This document shows, one piece after another, positions 48,819 to 60,638 of a stretch of DNA of 64,000 nucleotides. The notes beneath the pieces are model-generated. The model was not told the DNA's origin, did no database searches, and saw only the letters and a program-made list of their open reading frames with translations. A program made the position numbers and the translations under genes. Positions within the stretch are counted from its first letter, which is position 1. Each line of letters starts with the position of its first letter. This DNA comes from Xanthomonas albilineans (lineage in GTDB: Bacteria; Pseudomonadota; Gammaproteobacteria; Xanthomonadales; Xanthomonadaceae), in the NCBI RefSeq assembly GCF_002939705.1, contig NZ_MDCB01000008.1, forward strand, positions 1 to 64,000, given 5' to 3'.

Positions 48819-49277
48819 TCAAACGCCACCCGATCCCGAGTCACATGCTTTCGTGTTGTATCTATAGCTGTTTAACACCCAACCACCGCCAGACGCGTTG
48901 GAAGCCCACGCATATGACCACATTTGGCTAACGCCCGCAGAGCACGACGAAACCGAGAATGCGTCTCCCGGATGCCCACTGTCAGCAAGAAGGACAGGCG
49001 ATGCATCGCCTTGGGACTGGACAGCATATCTATCAATAGCCGTCTCGCGGCTATAGGTCACCGTGACATCGCCGACCCGTTCGAATTCGCCGATCAGATG
49101 CCCTTTCACCCGCTCAGCGTGCTGCTGCAACCACGCCATGACCGCGTGCTCTTCCGCAGAATTTGCAGAATAGGTTGATTTAGTCACCATCAACTGAGAT
49201 GTCGTGACCGCGCTCACCACAAACGGGACAGCGATCAACTGGGCAGCGAACAGGACTCGCAAAAGAAATTTTCTCAT
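48819..49277 (-). CDS. Hypothetical secreted protein
   Basis: 152 residues. MRK then a hydrophobic run (FLLRVLFAAQLIAVPFVVSA) is a Sec signal with a likely cut near VSA-VTT. The mature part has a helix-like segment (AEEHAVMAWLQQHAERVKGH) and a glycine/serine/tryptophan-rich C-terminus with two cysteines (SSCSAGVSQMWSYAW ... KACDSGSGG) that could pair. Not recognised as any family. It stands alone in AT-richer DNA. The ATG at 49277 is chosen because it starts the signal peptide; the frame is open upstream. Confidence 0.6.
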   Translation of the reverse strand: MRKFLLRVLFAAQLIAVPFVVSAVTTSQLMVTKSTYSANSAEEHAVMAWLQQHAERVKGHLIGEFERVGDVTVTYSRETAIDRYAVQSQGDASPVLLADSGHPGDAFSVSSCSAGVSQMWSYAWASNASGGGWVLNSYRYNTKACDSGSGGV

Positions 49278-49537
49278 ATTCGTTAGCCCTGCTTTGTGTA
49301 TGAACGGCATGCGCACGTTTTAAGCTACGCCTTCACGCTCGTACGTCACAAGGATCGGCGCGACAGATGTCTACAAATCACCTCATTTATTCCACCACTA
49401 CCCGGCGTCTGAATCGCCCAGTATTTCCTAAACATCTCATGACCATAGAAAATGGCAAGCTCGGAGGTGTCCGTAAAAACGGGGGTGGACCCATCAGTAT
49501 CTACGGAACCGTGTACGATTCATAGGCAGGCAGAAAT

Positions 49538-50014
49538 ATGGGCTACGATTTCAACGAATTCATCGAAACGCAGCGTGAAATTAACCGCGATGCTTTCGAA
49601 TTTGCTCACAGGTACGTGCAAGGGCTTGTCGTCGTCGGCTATGCCGCGATGTTCTTCCTGTGGAACAAGACCGAAGGCCGAATGCCGCCTGTTCTATGGT
49701 CGGGCATCGGTCTACTGCTGTGCATTTCAGTTGAAACCTATCTGGCATGGGAAGTGTTCGCCTTCCTATTTAGGCAGCGGTTACTTATGCGCCAAGCGTC
49801 AGCAGTCGGAAAGCCTGGCGAAGAAATCGACGCCGAGGCATTCCACGCTGTCATGCAACGAAATCTGGATGACCTGCGAAACCTGCTGCCACGGCTGCGC
49901 GCGGCATGGTATCCAGCAATGTTCGGGATTGTCGTGCCAATCGCCTTGGCCTGGGCTGTTGTGCTGGCGGCCTTTGCAATTGATTTCATCCGCATCATTT
50001 ACCAGACCGCCTAA
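49538..50014 (+). CDS. Hypothetical membrane protein
   Basis: 158 residues. An amphipathic N-terminus (MGYDFNEFIETQREINRDAF), then three or four hydrophobic helices: VQGLVVVGYAAMFFLW, PVLWSGIGLLLCISVETYLA with WEVFAFLF, and a C-terminal AMFGIVVPIALAWAVVLAAF. A central soluble loop (EIDAEAFHAVMQRNLDDLRN) separates them. No family recognised. It is followed by a bidirectional terminator and the convergent tRNA-Val gene. Base composition is lower in GC than the core genes, suggesting acquired DNA. Confidence 0.65.
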   Translation: MGYDFNEFIETQREINRDAFEFAHRYVQGLVVVGYAAMFFLWNKTEGRMPPVLWSGIGLLLCISVETYLAWEVFAFLFRQRLLMRQASAVGKPGEEIDAEAFHAVMQRNLDDLRNLLPRLRAAWYPAMFGIVVPIALAWAVVLAAFAIDFIRIIYQTA

Positions 50015-50036
50015 CTGTTGGCATGCGGTGCTGACG

Positions 50037-50066
50037 CAAAAAGCCGGCACTGGGCCGGCTATTTTG
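50037..50066. terminator. Bidirectional terminator between the membrane protein gene and tRNA-Val
   Basis: AGCCGGC and GCCGGCT pair around ACTGG. The plus strand then has ATTTTG, the minus strand TTTTTGCG, so it can end both the hypothetical gene and the tRNA transcript. Confidence 0.75.
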
Positions 50067-50073
50067 TAGATAG

Positions 50074-50148
50074 TGGTGGGCGGTACAGGGTTCGAACCTG
50101 TGACCCTTGCCGTGTGAAGGCAATGCTCTACCGCTGAGCTAACCGCCC
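50074..50148 (-). tRNA. tRNA-Val (anticodon CAC)
   Basis: The minus strand folds as a full cloverleaf of 75 bases with encoded CCA. Acceptor GGGCGGT pairs with ACCGCCC, D arm AGCTCAGCGGTAGAGC, anticodon stem TTGCC / GGCAA with loop TTCACAC (anticodon CAC), and T arm CAGGTTCGAACCCTG. It reads GUG valine codons. It borders an AT-richer patch on its 3' side. Confidence 0.97.
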
Positions 50149-50223
50149 GTGTCGCGAGCCGAGCATTATAGAGCGGCAGCGGCCGACGTCAACGGCGTCG
50201 GCACCGCTCTGGCCGCAGAGCCA

Positions 50224-50573
50224 TTACATGGTCATCGTAGGCTTGTCGGCGTTGAGGGTGCCGGCCAGTTGGGTCTCGATCTTGGTCCGGATGGTTTCGC
50301 CGTCGCTGTTTTCCGGCAGTTGCACGCCGATCCCCGCAGCCCGGTTGCCCTGCGCGCCGACCGGGGTCACCCAGACGACCTTGCCGGCCACCGGCAAGCG
50401 CTCGCTGGAATCGGGCAAGGTCAGCAACAGGAACACTTCATCGCCAAGCAGGTAGCGCTTGGGCGTGGGCACGAAGATGCCACCGTTCTTCACGAACGGC
50501 ATGTAGGCGTTGTACAGCGCCGCTTTGTCTTTCACCGCCAAGGACAGGATGCCCTGGCGCCCACTCGTCGCAC

Positions 50574-50577
<4 letters not shown>
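50224..50577 (-). CDS. pilZ: PilZ, type IV pilus biogenesis adaptor
   Basis: 117 residues. PilZ-domain fold: LSLAVKDKAALYNAYMPFVK, GGIFVPTPKRYLLGDEVFLL, VAGKVVWVTPVG and AAGIGVQLPENSDG. The RxxxR and D/NxSxxG motifs needed to bind cyclic di-GMP are not visible, as in the founding type IV pilus PilZ class, which acts by protein contacts (with PilB and FimX in Xanthomonas). The start overlaps the holB stop by four bases. It is the end of the fab-holB transcript. Confidence 0.95.
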
Positions 50578-53289
<2,712 letters not shown>

Positions 53290-53347
53290 TCAACGACATG
53301 CAGGATACCGCGTGGCCGCCATCACCCGGTATCGCCGGGAGCGACAC

Positions 53348-54697
53348 TCAGGGTTCCAGCGCGCGCAGCAGGCCGCGCGCCTTGGCCAGGGTCTCGTCGA
53401 GTTCGCGCTCGGGCTGGGAATCGAACACGATGCCGGCACCGGTGCGGAACTGCACCTGCGCAGCCTCCACCTCGGCGGTGCGGATGAGGATGTTCAGGTC
53501 CATGTCGCCGTCGCAGTTCAGCCAACCGAACGCGCCGGTGTAGGCGCCGCGTGGGGTTTGCTCCAGTTCGGCGATGATCTGCATGCAACGCACCTTGGGA
53601 CAGCCGGTGATGGTGCCGCCCGGAAACGTGGCGCGGATCACCTCGCCTGGGCTGACCCCATCGCGCAGGCGGCCGCGCACGTTGCTGACGATGTGATGCA
53701 CATGGGCATAGCTCTCCACCGTCATCAGTTCGTCCACTTCGACACTGTCAGGCGCGCAAATCCGGCCCAAGTCGTTGCGTTCCAGATCGATCAGCATCAC
53801 GTGCTCGGCACGTTCCTTGGGATGGCCGACCAGTTCGCGGATGCGCGCGGCAGCGTCGTCGCCCGGCGCGCGCGCGCGGGTACCCGCAATCGGCCGAGTC
53901 TCGACCACGTCGCCGCGCACCGACACTAAACGCTCCGGCGAGGAACTCACCACGGCACGACCATGACCGACGAACAGGCCAGCAAACGGCGCCGGGTTGG
54001 CACGGCGCAACTGCGCGTACAGCGCCGCCGGCGCCACCGCCGCAGCGAAGCGCGCCGTCCAGCGCCGCGACAGGTTGACCTGAAATACGTCACCGGCCCC
54101 CAGGTAATCGAGAATACGGCGCACCCCCTCGATAAAGCGTTGCGGCGGGTCTTCCTCGATCGCCAGCGGCGCGGTCCAGACAGGCGCCGGGGCCGCACCG
54201 GGCAAGGCACCTAGATCGGCAAGGACGGTCTCCAACAGCGCCGCATGCGCGGACTCGGCCACCGCCACGCAATCGCCGCTAACATGGTCGCGCAGCAAGG
54301 CGGCGGGGCAACGCAAGGCCAGCGCCGCGGGCGTCGCCGCCGCGGACTGCGGCAACGGTAGTATCGGTTCAACCTGCGCGGCCAGTTCGTAATCCAGCAG
54401 CAACGCCCAACCACCGCGGAACGGCCAGCGCGGCTCGTCGCGCGCGCTGCGCGCGGCGTGCCAGCGCGCATCCAGCACACTCAGGAAATCGCCCTCGACG
54501 GCCGCCCCCTGCAGTTCGCGGGTGACACCATCGCGATCCAGGCGCAGCCCCTGGCCGTCGGCGACCAACAGCAAATCCCAGCGCCCTTGCGCGGTGCCCG
54601 ATGCCGCCGACTCCAGCAACACCGGATAGCGCTGCGGCGCCAGACGATGCAAGGCCAGCAGATCAATCTCGGCCGGCAGGGGAACGGTAAGCAGCAT
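53348..54697 (-). CDS. pabB: Aminodeoxychorismate synthase component I
   Basis: 449 residues. Chorismate-binding enzyme: VFQVNLSRRWTARF, VSSSPERLVSV, RPIAGTRARAPGDDAAARIR, LIDLERNDLGRICAPDSVEV and PGGTITGCPKVRCMQIIAEL. It aminates chorismate for p-aminobenzoate and folate synthesis. The ATG at 54697 is preferred over a TTG ten codons upstream. It lies between fabF and mltG, as in other xanthomonads; pabA is not here. Confidence 0.92.
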   Translation of the reverse strand: MLLTVPLPAEIDLLALHRLAPQRYPVLLESAASGTAQGRWDLLLVADGQGLRLDRDGVTRELQGAAVEGDFLSVLDARWHAARSARDEPRWPFRGGWALLLDYELAAQVEPILPLPQSAAATPAALALRCPAALLRDHVSGDCVAVAESAHAALLETVLADLGALPGAAPAPVWTAPLAIEEDPPQRFIEGVRRILDYLGAGDVFQVNLSRRWTARFAAAVAPAALYAQLRRANPAPFAGLFVGHGRAVVSSSPERLVSVRGDVVETRPIAGTRARAPGDDAAARIRELVGHPKERAEHVMLIDLERNDLGRICAPDSVEVDELMTVESYAHVHHIVSNVRGRLRDGVSPGEVIRATFPGGTITGCPKVRCMQIIAELEQTPRGAYTGAFGWLNCDGDMDLNILIRTAEVEAAQVQFRTGAGIVFDSQPERELDETLAKARGLLRALEP

Positions 54698-54867
54698 CGA
54701 AGATCCGCTGGAAGAATGAAAACGCAAAGCGGCGCGGGGCCATCAATCGGCCGATGCCCATGCAGTTGGTCGCGACGTCCAATCCGCGTCGGCATCGCGG
54801 CATGCACCTGTCTGTGCGCACGACCAGGCACGATGCACCGGCCATTCCAAATGCCGCGTCCCGGTCG

Positions 54868-56103
54868 TCAGATCCGCTTGAACACCAAAGTCCCGTTGGT
54901 CCCGCCGAAGCCGAACCCATTGGACATCGCCACGTCGATCTTCTTCTCGCGCGCCACGTTCGGCACGTAGTCCAGATCGCAACCCTCGCCCGGTTCGTCC
55001 AGGTTGATGGTCGGCGGGATGATGCCCGTGTGGAGTGCCATCACCGAGAAGATCGCCTCGGCACCACCAGCCGCGCCGAGCAGATGCCCAATCATCGACT
55101 TGGTGGAACTAATCATGAGCTTGTAGGCATGATCGCCGAGCGCGCGCTTCATCGCGATGGTCTCGGCCAGATCGCCCGCAGGCGTAGAGGTGCCGTGCGC
55201 ATTGAGATAATCGATCTGGTCTGGATTGAGCCCGGCATCGCGCATCGCCGCGCGCATGCTGCGCGCAGCGCCTTCACCGTCTTCGCTCGGCGAGGTCATG
55301 TGGAAAGCATCGGAGCTGGCGCCGAAGCCAGCCAATTCGGCATAGATGCGCGCGCCACGCGCCTTGGCATGCTCGTACTCTTCCAGCACCAGCACGCCGG
55401 CGCCATCCCCCATCACGAAACCGTCGCGGTCCTTATCCCATGGCCGCGAGGCCGCAGCGGGATCATCGTTGCGGGTGGACATCGCCCGCATCGAGGAAAA
55501 GCCGGCGATCGCAGTCGGCGAGGATCCCCGCTCGGCACCGCCAGCCAGCATCACGTCGGCATCGCCGTACTGAATCATGCGCATCGCGGTGCCAATGGAA
55601 TGATTGGAGGTGGCGCAGGCGGAAACCGCCGAGAAGGTCGGCCCCTTCAGTCCCTTCATAATGCTTACCTGGCCCGGCAGCATGTTGATGATGGTACTGG
55701 GCACATAGAAAGGCGAGACCTTGCGCGGGCCACCCTCCTGCAACTTGAGGGTCTGCTCTTCGATGCCGAGCACGCCGCCGATGCCCGAACCGAGGATGGC
55801 GCCGATGCGTTCGGCATTGGCATCGGTGATCTCAAGGCCGGCATCGTCCAGTGCCATGAACGAGGCGGCGACGCCGTAGTGGATGAACGAATCCATCTTT
55901 CTGACGTCTTTGGCAGACAGGAACTTGGTCGGATCGAAATCCTTGATTTCACCGACGATGCGGGTGGCGAACTGAGATGCATCGATAAGGGTAATCGGAC
56001 CGATGCCCGAACGCCCATTGACGATCCCGTCCCAGCTGCTGGCCAGATCATTGCCCAACGGCGACACCAGACCCATGCCGGTTACCACGACGCGACGGCT
56101 CAT
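54868..56103 (-). CDS. fabF: 3-oxoacyl-ACP synthase II
   Basis: 411 residues. MSRRVVVTGMGLVSPLG start; active-site cysteine in FSAVSACATSNHSIGTAMRM; histidines in NAHGTSTPAGD and SSTKSMIGHLLGAAG; C-terminus NGFGFGGTNGTLVFKRI. It elongates acyl-ACP with malonyl-ACP, including the unsaturated C16:1 to C18:1 step. A terminator-like hairpin separates it from acpP upstream. Confidence 0.97.
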   Translation of the reverse strand: MSRRVVVTGMGLVSPLGNDLASSWDGIVNGRSGIGPITLIDASQFATRIVGEIKDFDPTKFLSAKDVRKMDSFIHYGVAASFMALDDAGLEITDANAERIGAILGSGIGGVLGIEEQTLKLQEGGPRKVSPFYVPSTIINMLPGQVSIMKGLKGPTFSAVSACATSNHSIGTAMRMIQYGDADVMLAGGAERGSSPTAIAGFSSMRAMSTRNDDPAAASRPWDKDRDGFVMGDGAGVLVLEEYEHAKARGARIYAELAGFGASSDAFHMTSPSEDGEGAARSMRAAMRDAGLNPDQIDYLNAHGTSTPAGDLAETIAMKRALGDHAYKLMISSTKSMIGHLLGAAGGAEAIFSVMALHTGIIPPTINLDEPGEGCDLDYVPNVAREKKIDVAMSNGFGFGGTNGTLVFKRI

Positions 56104-56147
56104 TGCGTAATCTCCTCACCGCGATATATGCGGCCTCTTGACACTGT

Positions 56148-56175
56148 AAAAACACAGGGCCGCATACGCGGCCCC
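56148..56175 (-). terminator. Terminator or attenuator between acpP and fabF
   Basis: Minus strand GGGCCGC-GTAT-GCGGCCC followed by TGTGTTTTT. It lies 60 bases after the acpP stop and 45 bases before the fabF ATG. Partial termination here would give more acpP than fabF mRNA. Confidence 0.78.
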
Positions 56176-56234
56176 ATGGAATTGTCACACGCATCGGACC
56201 AGCAAGGGCGTCGATGGCGATCTGGGACGGAGCA

Positions 56235-56474
56235 TCAGCTCTTGACGTGCACCTTGACGTAGTCGATAGCCTGCTGCACCGAGGTAATCTTCTCGGCCTC
56301 TTCGTCCGGAATCTCGCACTCGAACTCTTCTTCCAGGGCCATCACCAGCTCGACGGTGTCCAGCGAGTCCGCACCGAGGTCATCGACGAACGATGCGCTG
56401 TTGGTGACTTCTTCTTCCTTGACGCCGAGTTGTTCGACGACGATTTTCTTGACGCGTTCTTCGATGGTGCTCAT
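56235..56474 (-). CDS. acpP: Acyl carrier protein
   Basis: 79 residues. The phosphopantetheine site is Ser in [20 protein letters not shown]; overall acidic four-helix protein starting [20 protein letters not shown]. It carries growing acyl chains for the Fab enzymes around it. Set between fabG and fabF in the standard fab order. Confidence 0.98.
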   Translation of the reverse strand: MSTIEERVKKIVVEQLGVKEEEVTNSASFVDDLGADSLDTVELVMALEEEFECEIPDEEAEKITSVQQAIDYVKVHVKS

Positions 56475-56627
56475 TGGGATATCGCTCCAGATGGAGGGGT
56501 GGTGGTTCGAAACGCCATCGGTCTGCGATGGCTACGTTGGATAGTGTAGTGGAAACCGACGGCCCGTTGCAGCGCAGCCCAAGCGTCAGCCAATCAGCAA
56601 CTTAGCGGCACCTGTTGCATCACAGGC

Positions 56628-57371
56628 TCACGGCATGTACATCCCGCCGTTTACATGCAGGGTCTCGCCGGTGATGTAACCAGCGCAGGGACCGACCAGA
56701 AACGCCACCGCATGGGCGATGTCAGCAGTTTGACCAAGCTGGCCCAGCGCGATCTGCTGCAACAGCGCGGTACGCTGCGCTTCAGGCAGGGCCTTGGTCA
56801 TATCGGTGTCGATGAAACCCGGCGCGACCACGTTGACGGTGATGCCGCGCGAACCGATTTCCTTGGCCATCGACTTGGAGAAGGCGATGATGCCGGCCTT
56901 GGCCGCGGCATAGTTGGCCTGTCCCGGATTGCCGGTCACCCCGACCACCGAAGCGATGTTGACGATGCGTCCCTTGCGCGCCTTCATCATGCCGCGCAGC
57001 ACCGCCTTGGAGGTGCGGAACACACTGGTGAGGTTGGTATCGATGATCGCCTGCCAGTCCTCGTCGCGCATCCGCATCAGCAGCGTGTCGCGGGTGATGC
57101 CGGCGTTGTTGACCAGGATCGAAACAGGTCCGAATTCCTTTGCAATCGCCTCGATCAATGCATCGACCGCGGCGGCGTCGGTGACGTCCAGCGGGCGGCC
57201 ATGACCACCGCTGGCGGCAAGCCGCGCGCCGATCGCCTGCGCACCGGCATCGGAGGTCGCGGTCCCGATGACAGTGGCGCCCTGCGCGGCCAGTTCATCG
57301 GCAATGGCTGCGCCGATACCGCGGCTGGCGCCGGTGACGAGAGCGATTTCTCCCTGCAATGGCTTGCTCAT
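56628..57371 (-). CDS. fabG: 3-oxoacyl-ACP reductase
   Basis: 247 residues. SDR fold: LVTGASRGIGAAIADEL (NADPH binding), LVNNAGITRD, catalytic Ser/Tyr/Lys in VNIASVVGVTGNPGQANYAA-AK, and GFIDTDMTKALPEAQR. It reduces 3-oxoacyl-ACP. 90 bases after fabD and 153 bases before acpP. Confidence 0.97.
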   Translation of the reverse strand: MSKPLQGEIALVTGASRGIGAAIADELAAQGATVIGTATSDAGAQAIGARLAASGGHGRPLDVTDAAAVDALIEAIAKEFGPVSILVNNAGITRDTLLMRMRDEDWQAIIDTNLTSVFRTSKAVLRGMMKARKGRIVNIASVVGVTGNPGQANYAAAKAGIIAFSKSMAKEIGSRGITVNVVAPGFIDTDMTKALPEAQRTALLQQIALGQLGQTADIAHAVAFLVGPCAGYITGETLHVNGGMYMP

Positions 57372-57461
57372 CTACATTTTCCTTCAGAGGCGGACGGCGC
57401 GCGATGCGCCAGGGAATGAACGCCGGCGTGGGCGGAGCGCCCGACGCACGACAACCGGATG

Positions 57462-58406
57462 TCAAACAGCCCAGGCCTCGCGCGCACCGACGAAATCGGT
57501 CGGTGCCGACAGGGGGCGACCATCGAGCGATTTGTCGATGCGTTTGATCAGCCCGGTCAACACTTTACCTGGACCGCACTCGGCCACCCGGGTGGCGCCA
57601 CGCGCAGCCAGCGCCTGCACACAGTTGGTCCAACGCACTGGCAGGTACAACTGCTCGACCAGCGCCAGGCGGATGGCCTCGACACCATCGTGCACCTGCG
57701 CATCGACGTTCTGTACCACCGGCAACTGCGGCGCATGCCAAGCGACTCCACGCATCGCATCGGCCAGACGATTGGCCGCCTCACGCATCAACGGCGTGTG
57801 CGAGGGGACGCTGACCGCCAGCTTCACCACCTTGCGCACGCCACGCTCGCTCAGCAACGCCAGCGCACGCTCGACCGCAGCGGCATGGCCCCCGATCACC
57901 ACCTGACCGGGCGCGTTGTAATTGGCGGGTATCACCACCTGACTGTCGGCAGCCTCCGCGCAGACCGCTTCGATCAGCGCATCCTCGGCACCGATCACCG
58001 CGGCCATCGCACCTACCCCGGCAGGAGCAGCATCCTGCATGAATTGACCACGCAACCGCACCAACTGCGCGCCATCATGCAGCGACAGTGCGCCAGCAGC
58101 GACCAGCGCGCTGTATTCGCCCAGGCTGTGCCCGGCGAGCAACGCCGGGCGTGCGCCGCCTTCGGCCAACCACAGACGCCACAGCGCCACGCTGGCCGCC
58201 AGCAGCGCCGGTTGCGTATATTCGGTGCGATTGAGCATCTCTTCCGGGCCGTCCTGACTCAGCGCCCATAGATCTACGCCGGCACCGTCGGAGGCCTCGA
58301 CGAAGCTGTCACGTACTTGCGGATGTTGTTCGGCGACATCCGCCAGCATGCCCAACGATTGCGAACCTTGGCCGGGAAAGACAAAGGCGAGTGTGGAATC
58401 GGTCAC
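57462..58406 (-). CDS. fabD: Malonyl-CoA-ACP transacylase
   Basis: 314 residues. LAFVFPGQGSQSLGMLADVA start; nucleophile Ser in LLAGHSLGEYSALVAAGAL; arginine in LVRLRGQFMQ; histidine in VSVPSHTPLM. GTG at 58406 is used because a longer upstream frame lacks family similarity and overlaps the fabH-fabD spacer. It makes malonyl-ACP. Confidence 0.95.
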   Translation of the reverse strand: MTDSTLAFVFPGQGSQSLGMLADVAEQHPQVRDSFVEASDGAGVDLWALSQDGPEEMLNRTEYTQPALLAASVALWRLWLAEGGARPALLAGHSLGEYSALVAAGALSLHDGAQLVRLRGQFMQDAAPAGVGAMAAVIGAEDALIEAVCAEAADSQVVIPANYNAPGQVVIGGHAAAVERALALLSERGVRKVVKLAVSVPSHTPLMREAANRLADAMRGVAWHAPQLPVVQNVDAQVHDGVEAIRLALVEQLYLPVRWTNCVQALAARGATRVAECGPGKVLTGLIKRIDKSLDGRPLSAPTDFVGAREAWAV

Positions 58407-58631
58407 ACGGATGGCCCTGCAAAAATCGAGCGGCGATGATACGGGCGAAATCCGCCGTGCGTCTGTACCCGTGCGTATTGATGCGACACATCCACCACCA
58501 TGGAAGGAACATAAGGAGGCCGCCAGCCCCATACCCAGGGGACGCACCGCAGCGCTCCCGACCGCACGTGCATACCGCGCGCGACCATCGGGCAGCCCAA
58601 CGTCATCGGCACCGAATGCGCGCGAATCCGC
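58407..58631. other. Spacer between fabH and fabD
   Basis: 225 bases without a supported gene; plsX, which in many bacteria sits in this cluster, is not present here or elsewhere in the window. Confidence 0.5.
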
Positions 58632-59615
58632 TCAGTAGCGCAGGAGTGCCGAGCCCCAGGTGAAACCGCCGCCGAAGGCTTCCAGCAGCAGCAACTGGCC
58701 GCGCTGGACGCGACCTGAGCGCACTGCCACGTCCAGCGCCATCGGCACCGAGGCGGACGACGTGTTGCCATGCACGTCCACCGTGACCACCACCTGATCC
58801 ATCGACATATCCAGGCGTTTTGCGGTGGCCTCGATGATGCGCAGGTTAGCCTGATGCGGAATCAACCAGTCCAGGTCGTGCTTGTCCAAGCCGTTGGCTT
58901 GCAGGGTCTCATCGACCACCGCATCCAGCGCCTTGACCGCGTATTTGAAGACCTCGCTGCCCTTCATCTGGATGCCACCACCAGCCAGATGGCCGGTGCC
59001 ATCGACCAGCCCCGTGCCGATGCCAGTGGCGTTCAACAGGAGTTCCTTCTTGCTACCGTCGGCATGCAAATGCGTGCTGAGAATGCCGGTGTCCTCGTCG
59101 GCACGCAGCACCACCGCACCGGCGCCATCACCGAACAACACACAGGTGGTGCGCTCGGTCCAGTCGACGATGCGGCTGAGAATTTCGGTACCGATCACCA
59201 GCACGGTCTTGGCGTCGCCGCTGCGGATGAACTTGTCGGCCACGCCGAGCGCGTAGACGAAGCCGGAGCAGGCGGCATTGAGGTCCAGCGCCGGACAACC
59301 GACCGCCCCCAGCCGGGCCTGGATCAGGCAGGCGGTAGAGGGGAAGATCAAGTCGGGTGTCGTGGTACCGACAACGATCATGTCCAACTCGGCGGCCTGG
59401 ATACCGGCGGCCTCGATCGCCTGCAGCGCGGCCTCGTAACCGAGGTCGCCAGCGGTCTGCCCGGGGGCCGCGATGTGCCGCTCGCGGATGCCGGTACGGC
59501 TACGGATCCATTCGTCGCTGGTCTCGACCATGTGCGACAGATCGTCGTTGGTCAATACTTTTTCAGGCAAATAACTACCTGTGCCCGCGATCCTAGAATA
59601 GATACGCTTGCTCAT
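58632..59615 (-). CDS. fabH: 3-oxoacyl-ACP synthase III
   Basis: 327 residues. Catalytic Cys116 in [19 protein letters not shown], His in [15 protein letters not shown] and Asn in [14 protein letters not shown]. It starts chain synthesis by condensing acyl-CoA with malonyl-ACP. The ATG at 59615 gives the family N-terminus [19 protein letters not shown]; rpmF is 96 bases upstream. Confidence 0.97.
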   Translation of the reverse strand: MSKRIYSRIAGTGSYLPEKVLTNDDLSHMVETSDEWIRSRTGIRERHIAAPGQTAGDLGYEAALQAIEAAGIQAAELDMIVVGTTTPDLIFPSTACLIQARLGAVGCPALDLNAACSGFVYALGVADKFIRSGDAKTVLVIGTEILSRIVDWTERTTCVLFGDGAGAVVLRADEDTGILSTHLHADGSKKELLLNATGIGTGLVDGTGHLAGGGIQMKGSEVFKYAVKALDAVVDETLQANGLDKHDLDWLIPHQANLRIIEATAKRLDMSMDQVVVTVDVHGNTSSASVPMALDVAVRSGRVQRGQLLLLEAFGGGFTWGSALLRY

Positions 59616-59711
59616 GCTGGTTCCTGTTACAGGTGACGCGGGCCGCCCGGCGTGGCGCGGCCTGTGAAGAGAGGTGCCCCCGTCCGCCGCAACGCGGTGG
59701 ACGGACACGCA

Positions 59712-59906
59712 TCAATCTTCTTCGACCTGCGCGGTCTTGGTGGCGATCACCTTCTTGCCACGGTAGTACCCCTCGGCGGTGACGTGGTGGCGCAGGTGGA
59801 TCTCGCCGCTGGTAGGGTCGGTCGACAACTGCTTGGCGCTGAGGGCGTCGTGCGAACGGCGCTGGCCGCGGCGGGACGGGGTGACACGGGATTTCTGCAC
59901 AGCCAT
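59712..59906 (-). CDS. rpmF: Ribosomal protein bL32
   Basis: 64 residues. [20 protein letters not shown] start and [18 protein letters not shown] are diagnostic. The zinc-binding cysteines of some L32 proteins are absent (C- form). It lies between yceD and fabH as in most proteobacteria, linking translation and lipid genes. Confidence 0.97.
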   Translation of the reverse strand: MAVQKSRVTPSRRGQRRSHDALSAKQLSTDPTSGEIHLRHHVTAEGYYRGKKVIATKTAQVEED

Positions 59907-60007
59907 GGGATTGCTCCAAACTCGGTTCGTTTACATCTGTCGTCATTACGTCGCGCAGGACGCGCGCGTCCGGCAACAACCTCAGGTAGCGGCAGGCAGG
60001 CCAGCCA

Positions 60008-60517
60008 CTACGGTTTTTTCAGCGCGGCCAACGCCGCGAACGGGCTGACCTTGCGTATCTCTTCCTCGGTCGCCGACCAATCGCGATCGACCGCCTCGCT
60101 CCCGGGCGCCACCGGCACCAGCGGCACCGCCAACACCAGTTCGTCCTCGACCAGATCGGCGGGCCGCAGCATACCGTCGTCCGGCACCAGCAACGCCTCG
60201 TGTTCCGGCGGCAACGCGGCCTCTTCGGCCGCGTTGCGAATCAGCCCAAGCCGCTGCACGCTCGACACCGGCAGCAGAAAGCGCTGCAGACTGCGCTGAC
60301 AAATCAGCGGCAATGCGGTCTCGATCCTCAATTCGACGTAGGACACTTGCATCACAGCATCGCGGCCGAATTCCAGCGTATAGCGGCATTCGCCTTCGGT
60401 ATCGGCCAGACTGCCTTGCAGACGGGTCATCGCCGATAGCGGCAGACGGTCCTCGAAGACCCTGCGCGCTGCGACCATCCGCCAAGCATCCAACAGTTCG
60501 GGCACGTTCGCGGACAT
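60008..60517 (-). CDS. yceD: YceD (DUF177), large-ribosomal-RNA accumulation protein
   Basis: 169 residues. DUF177 features: CRYTLEFGRD, LPLICQRSLQRFLLPV (the CQR motif), ELVLAVPLVPV-region and the C-terminal SPFAALAALKK. In E. coli the homologue is needed for normal 23S rRNA levels. The ATG at 60517 was preferred to longer forms. It is upstream of rpmF by about 100 bases and divergent from maf. Confidence 0.92.
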   Translation of the reverse strand: MSANVPELLDAWRMVAARRVFEDRLPLSAMTRLQGSLADTEGECRYTLEFGRDAVMQVSYVELRIETALPLICQRSLQRFLLPVSSVQRLGLIRNAAEEAALPPEHEALLVPDDGMLRPADLVEDELVLAVPLVPVAPGSEAVDRDWSATEEEIRKVSPFAALAALKKP

Positions 60518-60638
60518 AAGCCGCAGAATGTTAAGGATTGCCAGTAGCACTGTCAAACCACCCCGTCCCGGCGCTTGCCCGCCCGCGACGGCCGTCGCAG
60601 ACTGCCAGCCCCGCGCCATCATCCCGCCCCCATCGCCG

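Noticed and set aside
48445-48867. Overlapping frames of 60-125 codons upstream of the secreted hypothetical
   Set aside because: No ribosome binding site, domain, signal peptide or consistent codon bias; both strands look alike.
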